Below, in pieces: positions 24,201 to 37,400 of a stretch of 64,000 nucleotides of DNA. The notes under the pieces are model-generated. The model was given only the letters and a program-made list of their open reading frames with translations, was not told the DNA's origin and did no database searches. This stretch comes from Ifrita kowaldi (Eukaryota; Chordata; Aves; Passeriformes; Cinclosomatidae): assembly GCA_013398055.1 (NCBI GenBank), contig VZRS01004061.1, positions 1-64,000 on the forward strand, in the 5' to 3' direction. The number at the start of each line of letters is the position of its first letter. Within the stretch, counting starts at the first letter, position 1. The translations under genes were made by a program, and so were the position numbers.

Positions 24201-27200
24201 GTCTTAAACTCCAAGGGTTATGAACACATTAAAAAATAACCCAGCAGCAACAACAGAGCACCTCCCCCAGAGGCAGTTTGTTATCTGAGGTAGGAATAAT
24301 CAGGGTGTCATCCTGTTCCTGTTGGAATCGATGATCAGATTCCTCCCTGGGGATAAATTTGGGTACTTTAATATCAGACATTAAAAGGAAAGTAAAATGA
24401 GACAATAAAATATCTGCCAAAAGTTTTGTGAGTTCTCTTTTTAAAATCAAATTTCTTCCCTTCCTGATAAGATGCAGCAGGGTAATACTTCACAATGTTG
24501 GTGTTTCTTCACTTATATAGGTAGAACATGCTAGATCTGAGAGACAGAAAGTCCTTAAAACTTGTAATTAAGATCACTACAATCTGCCCAGGGTAAGACT
24601 ATATTGTAATCAACCTGATTTTTGTGATGTGCCTGGATATGAGACCTGTTTGATTTTTAAACCTCCTTTAGTAACAGCAATGGCTACATAGCCAGGCTAA
24701 TTGCCTGAAGCTTTACAATCCTTTTACAAAAGATGGCTGGAGAGAGCTGGAAAAAGCTCCTTCATTACAGTCAGAAACTAGGAAAAATGGCCAAATGAAT
24801 TAAAGCAAGGGAATGAGCTTGGTCTTTTCTTTGTGAAATATGCAGTACATCTTTTCACAATTCCATCTACCTCCAGTGAGACTCATAACTGCTTTTTTGG
24901 CTCCCAAATTAGGCCCGTTTCGTATCCAGTGAGAACATTAGGCTGAATGTCCGGGGGCTCGGTAAACTAACACAGCTGACATCTCGTGAGTTGCTTGCTT
25001 TTAAATGTTGCTTCTGTCTTTAAAAAATGCAACCACGATCTGGTCTCAGACCAGTGCCTTGCCCACTTATGTAACAGTGGGGACTGAAAACAGGGGAAGC
25101 TGGGTGGCCATGATGCACATAATTCCAGACTGGAAACTTCAGTGAATCTTGCAAACCTCCACAGGGGAAAAAGAAATGCAGGTATGGAAGATTTTCTGCA
25201 TAGATGATGTTTCAGAAGATACAAGCTTAGGAAGGTTTCTGACTGGTCTTGATTCTTGTAATGGTGTTGTGTCCTATGGAAACAAAATGCCTTAATGCAG
25301 CTGAAGTTACATAATTGGGAATGAATAATCTATGCCATAGTTACGGAATAAATCTTGGGATGATGAAAAATCACTGAAAAGGCCTTAGGAGCCATGGCCA
25401 TTGCCAGCAAATTTAACACGAGTTCCCAGTGGGTGCTGGAACAAGAATGTTATCTACAAACATGGAAATGAAGGACTAACCAGGGGCATGCAGGAGACCA
25501 CCAATGGACCACCACATACAATTTCTGTGCCTGTCTTCCAATAATTATGAAAAATGGCACAGAAACCCACAACATAAATTGTCAGGGACTGATAAAACAC
25601 TTCATATTGTCTGCATACTCATTGTACTTCAGTGAGGAGAAGTCTTGAAGCTGACCTGAAAACACTCAAAGTATGTCAACATGGAATGGTGTAGGCTGAC
25701 ATGAGTGAGCTCTTTCTATACTCCAAGCTTGCTGGGCACAAGCTTACTCCCAACTGGGAATCATGTAACTGCCTGAGTTTGGGACTGCACTGAGCTCAAA
25801 CTAACAAACTTGGCTAGGAAGCAAAGCAATAAGGTGTGGGTTCTGGGTGGAATTACCTACCTCTTTTGGAAGGCTTAGTATATCTCAGATCACAGACAGC
25901 TTTTTGTAAATCTGCTTCTTGGGAATTGTGGAGACATGCCTTGAGAAATAGCCAAGAATCAGGAATGGAAGGGATGAGCTGAATTTGGAACTATTAATCG
26001 GGAATGGTACATGGCCTAACTTACATCCTTCTTTCCCGACTGAAAAAACAAGATCTTAATATGCATAAAAGCTTCCAGACTGCCCATGCCCTTAATTTCC
26101 TTAGTGAAGAGTGTTGGCAGTGCCAGCAACTTCTGGGCAGAAACCATGCTTGGTAATGAAGAAAATCTGAGAGAAAACAAAATCTTTTTTGGCTCTGCAG
26201 GGTCTTCAATGTTTTGTTCTTGTTTGACCTCTTCTAGACCAAACTGTCATGGAAAGTGGAAGAGTCATCATCTCTTGACACTTGGTGGCTCATATGCTGC
26301 TGTGGAAGGTTTTCCAGAAGAGATGCTTCACCAAAATGCACAGGATTGGAGTCAGTACAGAGCAGGTGACTCTCGTGGACCTCACAGCTCACAGAAGAAA
26401 GTACCTTAGTCCCCAGTGATGTTTTTCCTCTTGACTGTTTGACTCATCGGGACAGGGCGTTCAAGTGACAGACAACAGAGCTTGCAGATGTTTGGCTTAT
26501 GTCTGTGTTGTGTGCACGTCCCACCTTTATGTTGCAAGATAGAGTAGCTGGTGGGAGGAGAATACAGAAGAGGGAAAGTATACCATAACCTTCTCTCTGA
26601 GAGAATTTTTAGTCACTGCAGTAGCTAAAAATTCCTGAAATTTATAGCCCACAGCAGAGAGCTGTTGCATGTTTTTTGCTGGGATTTCTCTGGAGGTCAT
26701 ACAAAGGGTTTCGGTAAATCCCTGCTGTCAGCTCTTTGCTTCTGAAACTCTCATTTCCTCCTTCTCTCACATACACTTATGTTCCTTTAATCATAGAACT
26801 TCCTATTTCTTTTTTAAGCAAAAGCTGACAATGGAAGTTTTTATCTTTTGTTGAGGCGTGAAGTTTTTTAAAAGGGGAAACAAGAATTTACTGTACTTGC
26901 AACAAAAACTCAGGAAATAATAATAATTAGCACAGATCCACTCAGATGTCCAAATATATATTCCTTAATTTGTCCACAATTTTAAGCAACTGTTGCCTTA
27001 ATTTGTACCTATTTATTAATGTCTTTTAAACATTGGACCCAGTTAAAATGGTATTGCTTTCTGGAATTGAGATGCTAGAACAAATTATGAGAGAATCTGA
27101 AATGCTGGCTTTTTCTTTTTTTTTTTCTTGTAAACAAATGCTAATAATTTTGGATGCCTTAAGATGTTCTGAGGATAGAAGATGTTTATGCCTGCTTGAT

Positions 27201-30200
27201 TTAGGCTAAAACTAACTTATTTTTCCTACCCTATATGGAACTTGGCAGCAACCAGAGCATGGGTAATGGCTCGCTCTGGCACCTTTCATGCCAGCCAGCC
27301 AGCATATCTAAAGCAGCATGCAGTAACACTGAAGTCAGCAGTTATACATGACTCCATCACTCTGTCCCATTAAATCCTGCAGGAGCCGACTGAGCCACCT
27401 GGAGTTTCTGCAGCTACAATTTCTGTTCACGCATGGTAAAACACCTACATATGTTCTGCCTCACCATCCTTTCTCTTGTTTTTCTGCACAGTCATTGCAT
27501 TAAAGCAATCTTTCTACTCCATTGGTGTAGTTTAGCAGTTTAATGCCAAACAATGAAGTTAAGGTCAGAAACACGACAGTCAAAAAATAAACCCCAAATT
27601 TGTCAGCAGTAACTTTCTCGTTAACTGTAAGGTAAGGTGGCAGGTATCACCAAAAAACAGTTCCAGTAGGGGCCATATAATAATAGACCAGCATAATGGA
27701 CAGCCTTTGTGTAAGCTCCAGCAAAGTGACATATTCTAAGTGTCTGTGGCTGAACTTGCTACTTAAATTGTTATTTGATTGATGTTTCTAGGTACTATGG
27801 AAGCTTGTTCTCAGCATGATGAAGATGTCAGTGGATCCCAGAGATATGCCAGAAACTCTTGGAAGATAGAGGATATTTTTGTGTTAGTAAGTTTTCCTTT
27901 CTTTTCCATTCTAGCAGAAAGCAAACTTTTCTGACCAGGTGACTATGTCATGTAACCAGGTCGTACTTGACTTTCTTCACTGTTTGAAAAGAACAGCACA
28001 TTTTCTTCATTAGAGAAACCCTGCTGACACCGAAGCCTGCCTTTATGAGCTCCATCAGGAACTTCTAAAAACCTGAAGGTTTTCTGAGGCTTACCCCAAT
28101 TATTTCACTGTGCTCAGATTTGTATTGCCTCTCAGTTCAATGGATATTTGCACTCACACCTCCTTATGCTTTGTCAGACACCCTACTGCAGGTCTTGAAA
28201 ATGTCATGGCTGTATCCTGTCTGGCCCTACATGCCTTCTTAACAGTCCATCTCTTTCCATTTTTAATAAGCATCTTGGTTTTCCCTTCTCTCAAAATGAG
28301 CATAATATATATAAACAACTTGCTGGACAGGTTTACTGTATAGAATGCACTTCAAAGGCTGTAGAAATATTCTGTACTTACATACTAATTACACTGCTAT
28401 TTTGCCATTTGCAAGGTTCACTGCTCCTCTGTATCTGTCTGTTACCTCAGTCTCTAACCACTGAAACCACCACTTAAGATCCCTTACCAAAAAATACCAG
28501 AGACAATTGGTGTATCAGGTCATTAAACACTAAACAACAACCGCATTTCAGGTTTTGTTTGTTTTGCAATCAGATTTTTCATGATATGCCCTAAGAGAAA
28601 ACTGCAAATAATGAGCTGTGAAGACATACATGTACCACTATTCCCCACCAAGAATCCATGGCTTCATGAGCTCAAAGTCCCAGCCAGCAGCTGACTCTTG
28701 AAGCTACTCAGCTCATCTTAACTAGTACATGGAACAAATGTTCGTTAAGCTATCCATTGCCTTGGCAATATCAAATCTTCAACATTACAAGAAATGTCAT
28801 ATCTACAGAGCCAACAATATCCTATGCATCAAATTCTGGAAAGATGGAAAAAAGAGACTGTGTACAGGAGTGTTATAAGTATTCACTCACCCTGTAAAAG
28901 CTTATGAGAAAAAAACCACTAAGAAAATGGAACTTGAAACTTCCTAATGCTGGTTAAAGAGTCAACCCCTGTCCCTCCTTCTCCCTCCCCCACTTCCAAA
29001 AGAAATAGGACAATAGGATGAACCAAATTGTAGGAAGACTTTTTTTCCTGAGGACCATCTTGATTACAATGACTTGTAAATGACAAATAACTACTGAGAA
29101 ATGGAAGCTTGCTGCCTCGCTAGTAACAGAGGAGCAGACCCATACAAAAGATCATGATCATATTCTGCTTTTAGCTAGAAAATGAAAAATGTATTTCTAT
29201 CTCCTTTGCAGACAAACAGTCTAGTGTGAAACTGTAACAAAAGGAAAGGTATTACAGAAGAGTGCTAGAGAGCAACAGGAAGAAATAGGCATCTGGTTGA
29301 ACCTAGGATCAATGGCTGCTGTCAGAACATTTTTGTCAGTTGTTCCTAATCAAAAAAGAAATGTAATGAAATTTTCCTAAAATCTCTTTGGTTCTGAAAT
29401 GACGCATGAGAAACGTCAGGGATGGGGAGCTAGTACAAGCTTCTCCAGCACCCCTGTTTCAGTCCATTCTGTTCTCTCTGCAAGAGGAGTTTCATCATCT
29501 TTCAGCATCTATAGCCCCAGTGCTTTTCTAGCACCATGCAAATAAACATATGATACATTTAGACAAAAGGAAAACTGCATTTATACAAAAGAATAACTAG
29601 AGTCTTGTACATAATGAAGTCCTTATTGATTTGCTTTGGGTTATGCTGAAAAGGCCTACTTTGAGGCACAGAATTCTTGCAGCCTCAGGTTTGTCTAGAT
29701 GAAAGGAACATTTCTGGCAGCTGCATGAGCAAATGAGTACCTAGTGATCCACTCTAATTTAGGTTATGGAAAACTTAGTGGGTGTAAGCCACACATGTGC
29801 CTTCCAAAGGCAATGCCTGGATTGCACTCCCAATGATGGTCTGGCTGCCAGCACTCTTCTCCTGCCCACGCACCTGTTCTAGTAAAGTTCTGTTGAAGAA
29901 AAATTACTTCACGTCATGGGGTGTGACACCATATAAATGCTGTGCAATGATCTAAGGTGCCTCAAGCAACCATCCAGCTGCAGTCAAAATGTATTCTTTT
30001 CATTTCAGGCACTTTTTCTGGTGTCATCAAATTGTGTTTGCAAATATGGTGCACTGTTTGATGTGGGAAAGAATGTGAACACAGAATTTTGAAACAGATG
30101 GAAGACTAGTAAGGGCCGCGTTACACAGAGCAACCATTGTCCTGGAGGTGCCTAAGCAGGCTCTAAAGAACAGGCTGGCTTGTTCAGGCAAGAGCAGCGG

Positions 30201-32640
30201 CATGCACAGACACCTGAACAAGCCCTGACCAGCCCCAGCCCGGAACCAGCAGCAGTGTGGACATGAAACCTGATCTGTGTGCTGGGGAGCAGCCAGGGCA
30301 CGGCTGCTCTGAAGGGGACAGCGAGCCAGGAGCTGAGGGTGACACGCAGGCAAAGGGGACAACTTACTGACAAGAGGCATGTCCCACAATACCCCAAAAA
30401 CACAAGCAAGGCAGGTCAACAGTTCAGGTCACCAGACAAGGCTTAGCTCAAGCAGGAAAGCCAAGCTCATAGGTCAGGATCAACAAGGGTATGTAGCCAG
30501 ATGCAGGTGTGGCTGCAACACAGCTCAGGCGAGGACCAAGCACAAGAGACTCAGTTTAAATGCATCTCCTAAAAGATGGTGGCAGGGTGGGAAGCACCTG
30601 GCTTCTTCCAGCTTTCTGTTGAATGGTTGCAAGGCCTGCAGGCATTGAGGCTCAGAGCTGCTGGAGGCCTGAAGTGCCTCTAAACCAGATGTCTGCATTA
30701 TCTTATTAAGCAGCCAAATCTTCCGGAGAGAGGGGAATGTGTTGAGGGCACTGACAGTATCCCATCTGACTTGGCTAAGAATTGGTATGCTCTGCCCTTT
30801 TGACATACCAGGCTGTTTTATTACAGTGGAATTGCAGCCCACTATTGTAGTGGGCTTGAAGTAAAAAAACTGGATTAATCTCCTTGCTCCACTGAATGGT
30901 GGAGTTAAGATCCCAAAGGAGAAAAAGCACCAGCTAAGTTGTCTTCTTTGCCATGTGTAGACTATTGTCCTTCATTCAGAGTCCTACTAGCTGCAGTTTT
31001 GTGACTTAGTCCTAAATAATGCAATTCTTATCAGATTATTGTGTTTGAAAAAATCCCAAGAGTAGTGATTGACTGCTATACTACAGTCCTTGCTGCTCAG
31101 GATTGCTGGCAGTGCCTCCACTCCAGCATGTGTCAAGCAAGAGCTGGCGGGTGCTGGGTACCTGCAGAGGAGGTACCTGGTAAGGACACAGCATGTGTTA
31201 GTGGGACTGAGAGAGCTGCTGTTGGGAGGGAGGAATAGCTGCCAGTAAAGGACGAGGTTCCAGTGGTTGTGTTTCCCATTTTACATTGTTTCTGCAGAGC
31301 ATTGCCTGACATACCAAGTACATTTTACAGACCTTGTGGAACAATCTTTCAGAAAACCTGTAAGACAGTTTGACACGACTTAGAAGATCTGGATTGCACT
31401 GGATGTCAGCAACCAGTGAGAAATTGAAATATCTGGTACAAGTCATTGCACTTTTTTGTGACTGAATTCTCACTCTGAATAAGGGCATTTGTGCCTTTAT
31501 GAAAGTGCTTTGATCTTCCCACGATAGGCACTGTATCACTTCTCAGATTCTGTATTAAATAATGATCTCTGGAAATAGACAACAGGGCAAAATATAGAAG
31601 TACATCAAACAGCCAGAAGCACAGGGAGTCCCAGGTACCTATCACAAGCTATCACTCACACTAGCTGGAGGAATACCAGACCAAAACTGGGCGACCACAA
31701 CACACCACAGCTGGTCCTCCACCCATGCAGCGCTGTTCAGTGCAAAGCTTTCAGAGATCCTACCTTTTTCTTGTTGCACATGCCAACATTAGTTTTTTCC
31801 ACATTTCAGGCTAACCTCTCTCTGGACTACTGCATCCATGTAATTCACTAGCACGTTTATACTGCACCCCTTGCTGCCTTTGTCATGCACCTTTGGAAGC
31901 CTAAGTTGCACATACCAATGAACTCCTTCCTTCCTTCTTCACTGTTTTTTCTTTTCTTCAAAGATTAAGCACCACTGCTGGGATTTTTATCTGTAGAAGT
32001 GATATGGAGACAATGTTGATTATTTCAACTTTGATTTTACAGGAGTGGTTCATTTGCTATTTCTGCTGAGGGATTCAATGTACGGATTTGCAGGTGGCTT
32101 TTTAAAAAAAAATATTCTCTGAATCAGAAATTACTATTCATATGGAAGACAGTATGTGATGACAATTTCTGGTACTCAGAAAACAGGAGATCTAATTTTA
32201 CACATTCTTAAGGATGCTCAGCTAGCTGGAGTATCAAGTGTCTGGGGCTAGCTCTGGGCTCTATTACTTCTTTCTCATACTTCTGGAAGGAAAAGCCCCG
32301 AGCTTTTACAAAGTTGGGAACGTGTTAAGTGGTATTACTTCCCTCCAGCTTCTAGTCCAAAGCCTTTTACTGAGAATTGGTGTAAGTCCATTACTGAGTG
32401 TACTTAGACGAGAACTAGAGTCACTGTTCTCAGAAGTCATGACTGGTAAATAGGTAACAAGCAACTTTATGCTTTTCTAACTATATAGAAGCAACTGTTT
32501 TGTTGTACCAGGGAGTTGGATGGAAATTAACAACCACTGTAGATGGTACTGTACTTTCAGGGGAAGTCTCATCTCACACAGTTCTGAAATGGCATCCCAC
32601 CAACTGTGGTTTTGTTTTTGAATGTCAAAAAATGTAACAA
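18254..32640. other. Intergenic DNA downstream of TBC1D1, no gene recognised
   Basis: About 14 kb without an exon or repeat that I can name. GC rises near 22030-22340 and 30130-30360, which produces several overlapping frames of 80-143 codons on both strands. None shows a domain or signal. Confidence 0.5.
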
Positions 32641-32669
32641 CATAGATGTAGGCATAGATTATTATTATT

Positions 32670-32675
32670 TTTATT
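32670..32675 (-). terminator. Candidate distal poly(A) signal of TBC1D1
   Basis: AATAAA on the minus strand, followed about 25-45 nt later by a U/G-rich stretch (tatgttgttacattttt). Confidence 0.4.
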
Positions 32676-33112
32676 GCTCTTGTTAAAAAGTCAGTGTATG
32701 AACTATGGCACAATGCTGTAAAAATGCAACGTTACTGAGTGCTCCAACAGTATGAGGTCCATTATGACATTTTAAACATGAAGTGTAAGCTCCACTATGG
32801 ATTTCCAAATTAAAAAAAAACAAGCTTAAGAGGTAAATGGATTAATAATAACTGATGTATGTGGAATTTCAATACTAAGTGAATACAAAGTGGACTTGCA
32901 AGAACCAAACATGTAAAAGTCACATCCTGGGTGAATCTCCACTATAACAAAACACCAGTGCCTATTAACTCTGTGCGTGGGGGCAAAAATATGGCAATAT
33001 TCCTAATTCTGAAGCAAACCCAAACAACAGCATATCCACGGGTACTATTGCACAGTGTTGATTTGACTGGCTTGCAAACTACTTTTGCATTAAGGAAAGT
33101 GAGACTTACTTT

Positions 33113-33118
33113 TTTATT
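33113..33118 (-). terminator. Candidate proximal poly(A) signal of TBC1D1
   Basis: AATAAA on the minus strand, 1.13 kb after the stop codon. The next clear G/U-rich stretch is farther away than usual, so it is weaker than the distal candidate. Confidence 0.3.
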
Positions 33119-34247
33119 TATGTAATCTTACTTGAAAGATGCATTGCAAAAAGAACAGTGTCTTAATTAGAAATTCTATACCCTTTATGAAACAGTTTAA
33201 GCATATCTGGCATACCGTGAAGCTCTTGAAATGACTCTACTTCTTCAGAAAAAGTCTTAACATTTCTCAGAGGATGGGTGGGCACAGAGTAGCAAATGAA
33301 GGGGAAAAAATGACAGTGTAATTAGTTTCTCAGCAAAAAGATGTCTTACATCACACAGCAGATCAGAAATAAATAAGATGAAATTTGAGGAGTCTGAATA
33401 TAAATGCTTGAATGATGCTGCAAGAGTCACAGGCTTCACCAAATGAATGTCAGTATATTTTGTTAAGAATAATGCAGTTACTATATATAGTATGTTTATC
33501 AGATAATGCCAACTAACAATACACTCGATTAATGGTCGTCAAACAAGAAATATACTAAACCAACATACTTAAAAAAAAGGAAGGCAATCCCCCAGTTATG
33601 CATAGTTACATATGATAACGTCCAGCTCCCTGGAGTCCAATGGATTGACACCTTCAAGCATCAGGAAGCAGTTTTCTGAAAGGTAAACAATGTAATTAAC
33701 AGAACCTAGCCAAGTTGTAGGGGAATTACACTGTCAAAAATCTCAAGTCCAATTACAAATTGCCCTCTAAATGTTTGCACTGCATAGCTGCAATGGGGCA
33801 GTCATCCATTCAAAGGTTTTACACTGATGTATTTCTTCAAAAGACCTTCTAAAGGATGTGCTATTTAACATGGTGGTGATCCAGACACAAAGAAAAAATG
33901 TGACAAACCCAAAGCACTTAGGTTTAGAAGCACTTACTGAGGAATCCATACCATATTTACAGTGTATTGTGTATGACTGCACGCACTAGTAAGTTTCTCC
34001 TGTTCACTATTTCTTATGTGGCATCTTACTCTTCATAGTATTTCTACACACTAAGAAGAGTAGAGTCTTTTCCCCAAGGAACCAGCTTCTTTGATATGGA
34101 AAGCCACCATGGCCGTATCTTGCTTTGCTACAGTAAGGCATGTACAATGAACATGACAATGTCAAATCCCCATGGATCATGACAAAATGACTCAGTTCTT
34201 CCCTTTGTTTCTTGCTCAGCTTCTCTGCTCTGTTGCAACTGTGCATG

Positions 34248-34448
34248 TCAGTCACCATCCCTGTGTTCTTGTCTAGAAAGTAGGGGCTCCTCATCTGTAT
34301 CACCCATCTTTTTTCGCATCTCTTCCACAGCTTTCAGCAGAGTTGCTCTCTCCTGCTCGAGAGTGAGAATGGACTGCTTCAGTTTGCCTTCATTAGTCAA
34401 TAAAAGCTCTACTGTAGCTTCAAGGTTTTGGATTTTTCCATTAGCCAC
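34248..34448 (-). CDS. TBC1D1: TBC1D1 terminal coding exon (C-terminal coiled coil and stop)
   Basis: The acceptor is tttgatag before GTG GCT AAT (V-A-N), phase 0. Sixty-six codons run to TGA at 34248-34250. The first part (NGKIQNLEATVELLL, then KLKQSILTLEQERATLLKAV) is heptad-like and continues the coiled coil of the previous exon. The last residues (EEPLLSRQEHRDGD) are acidic and differ from the mammalian tail as I remember it, so the extreme C-terminus looks poorly conserved. The first residue is Val encoded by GTG inside an exon, not a translation start. Confidence 0.95.
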   Translation of the reverse strand: MANGKIQNLEATVELLLTNEGKLKQSILTLEQERATLLKAVEEMRKKMGDTDEEPLLSRQEHRDGD

Positions 34449-37400
34449 CTATCAAAGTAAAAAGGACAGGATGGGAAGGGAAAAAAAGGTAAATTCATTA
34501 ATGACTGAAACCATCTTTAAATTATTTTTTGAGATACATGAATACATATAAAATACTTCAGAAGTTATGGAAAATTAAACTCAGAATATAAAGCAAAGTA
34601 ATGAAATTAGAAGGTTACCAAATCTGCAAATTTTATACCAAAGAACTGCAGGTTAAGATAAGCTTCTGTGTGGGTCAGCTGGGAGATATTTTTGGCTCTA
34701 ATCATCCCCCTCTCCGAATTTCTTCTGCATGTAAACTTTGAGGGCTAAACTAAATAAAACTTTTAAGTGGCTACATTTTAAATTCACTAGACCAAACACC
34801 AATCCCTCCTGTGATGTGGTGTAGGACGGTCTCTTCTGAAAAGGTGTATAAATTAGAAAATTAGAATGTTAATCATATATGAAATATAAATTGTACCTGC
34901 AATTCTTCCAGGAGATCAAAGTTTTGTTTGCGCAAGCTACTGTTTGCCTTTTCTAATTTATCCAGTCTCTGATTGTCATTTAGAGATGAATCTATAAGCT
35001 CATCCTGAAGCACATGATACTCAACTTCATAAGCTTGCAACTGTTTGGCAATATCCATTTCAAACACCTGTTGTATATAAAAAATATTATTAGGTGCTGT
35101 GCAGATCAAAAACATTGATCTTTCAAAACAAAAGCTCTTTCAATGCTTTCAAACCTATTGATCTAGACCTAGACTTAGATATTTAATCAATGCATACAAA
35201 AAAAGGACTTAGTTTTTGGCATTCACATTTCCTATTGTGGAAATGGCAAGATTGAGGCAGTAAAGTGCAATACATTGGCTTTGGATCTACTTAAGAACTT
35301 TGCTACTGATTTGTTGCCTGACTTCAGCAAGAACTACTTACACTAAAGGTTTCAAGAGTATGAACTTTGTAGGGTATTCTCCTTTTCAAATTTAATACAT
35401 CTCAGTTTAGCATAAACCCTTCTAGACATACCCAGAATTAGCTGTCACTTCAGAAAAAGCGTGGTCCAAACACACCTGTACAAGTGTAAGGCTAAGTAAA
35501 ATAAAAGCTTTAAATGAAAAACAGTAGACTTTGCTATCTCTATTTCTGATTCTATAATATTTTTACACAGAAAAAAATGAAAGAAAATGAAATTATCTAT
35601 CCTTACACTAAACATGCTTAACAAAAACATTATGTAACATCAAACTAGATTTCTATTATAGTTAACTACGAATCAGTCTTATACATGAACATTAAGAAAA
35701 CATTTTATTTTAAAAGCAGAGAAATAAATTGATGTGCAGAGTGACCCAAAGGAAAAAACCTACTGTTTTCTTTTCCTTTTTCTAGGTTTTGGCAAGCATC
35801 TGCCTTCAAATTATTCATAACTATGACTCCAATCTCCTTTAAAAGCAGTGAAGAAGGTTGTAAATTAAAAGGACAAATGTGCCAATCACAGAACATAGAA
35901 GAAATAAAAGTTGATTTTAAAATGTATTTGAAAAATAGCCCAACAAGAAAGTTCCAGGGTTATTCTTTATTTTTAAACCTCTTGTACTTTATTAATTTTG
36001 AAAATGAGTCAAATGCCAAATCCCATCTTAAATACCTGTTTAAAGTAACAGGAACTATTGCCTATTTTATTTATCTGCTCTGTTTACAAAACTTTAACTG
36101 TTGGTTAAAGAAAACATCAGTTTATGAAATGTTTCTGTCACATGTCACATGTGCAATAAAAAATTATCTCAAATAGCAGCAGAAACATATATACTGAGCA
36201 TCTAAGCACAGAAGGCCAAAATACAATTTTAATTCGAGTTTGATTACGCATAGGGAATTTTCATTTTCTGTGAATCTGAGCATCTCTGGAGAAGACACCC
36301 TGTTGAAATTTCAATTAAACAAGCAGTGCAGTTCAGCAGGACAGAATGTTAGTTCCTCTCATAACTTCTACCACTTCTAGGCTCTGTACTCCCGAGGAGG
36401 GAGGGAAATCCCTGCTGTCATAACCAGACTATCAAATCTGAAAGGAGGGAAGCATGAGGCAAATAGAAAGTTTGACTAGAAACCTAGCCAACTGAAGGCA
36501 CGCTAAGGCAACCAAAGGCCGTGCTGCAGAAGGATGAGGAGCATGGGGATTAACCCAGGAGCTCTGTATGGACTGTGGGCTGGTCAAACAGCTGCTCTCT
36601 TCAAAGTCAGCCCTGATCAAAGAGGGGGAACTGCTCTTCCTTCAACTCACTTCTACCTACCCACTTTAAATTTAGAGCAGTCAGAGCTGCCTAGACAGAG
36701 CATCCCTCTCTCCCTCCACTCAAAGCACATGGTTTTCTGCAGGTCACCTAAGCACTGCAAGTCTTTCAGCCTGGCAGGTAACATACAACCCACTTCACCC
36801 CTTGGAAATTCGTTGCTTTCCTTCCCCTTGCACAGACTTTCTGGTTCTCATCCCTTTCCTTTGACAGTTAACACTAGGAGCAATTTTTCTGGCCCTAATG
36901 TGAGCGTGTGTCCCCAGAAGCTTTGCTGCCAGGGCTCGGAAGGAGCCCCTTGCCAGCCCTCTGCAGAGCATGTGCTGCTGCTGCTGCTGCTTTCTTCATC
37001 AAGCCACGGGCTTGGATCTCTGGCAGCCCTTAAGGGGTTGTCAGCATCTGCAGTTCTGCACTGTACAGCCCCTATGTTCTCATCCAGAAAGGCCTTCAGA
37101 AAAACTGGCTAAAGCCCATCTTCTATTTGCCTGCTGCAGTTTAGATGTCAAGTGTAACAACGTTTAGGGTTTTTTAGCAGGCAAGCCTTAATTGAAATAA
37201 TTTGTGATTTTTTCAAATTCCATAGGTATCATCTGGACTCTTCTGCTAACTTAGCAACATTGCTTCATTTTTCTTGTCTGCTGTTTAAAAAAATTGTATC
37301 AAGGATTCCAGGTTTTGCTGTCTAGAGTCACCACTCACTGCAAGAGTCTGCACTGCCCCATGTACTCCTGACAGAATGTAAGGTGCTGTTGTTACATACT

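Larger units (their letters stand above)
32650..34247 (-). other. TBC1D1: Probable TBC1D1 3' untranslated region
   Basis: This AT-rich sequence follows the TGA stop on the minus strand and has no coding potential. Two AATAAA hexamers lie on this strand, at 33113-33118 (about 1.13 kb after the stop) and 32670-32675 (about 1.57 kb after it). The distal one has a G/U-rich stretch about 25-45 nt further downstream, which favours it as the main cleavage site. The end is therefore inferred. Confidence 0.5.
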
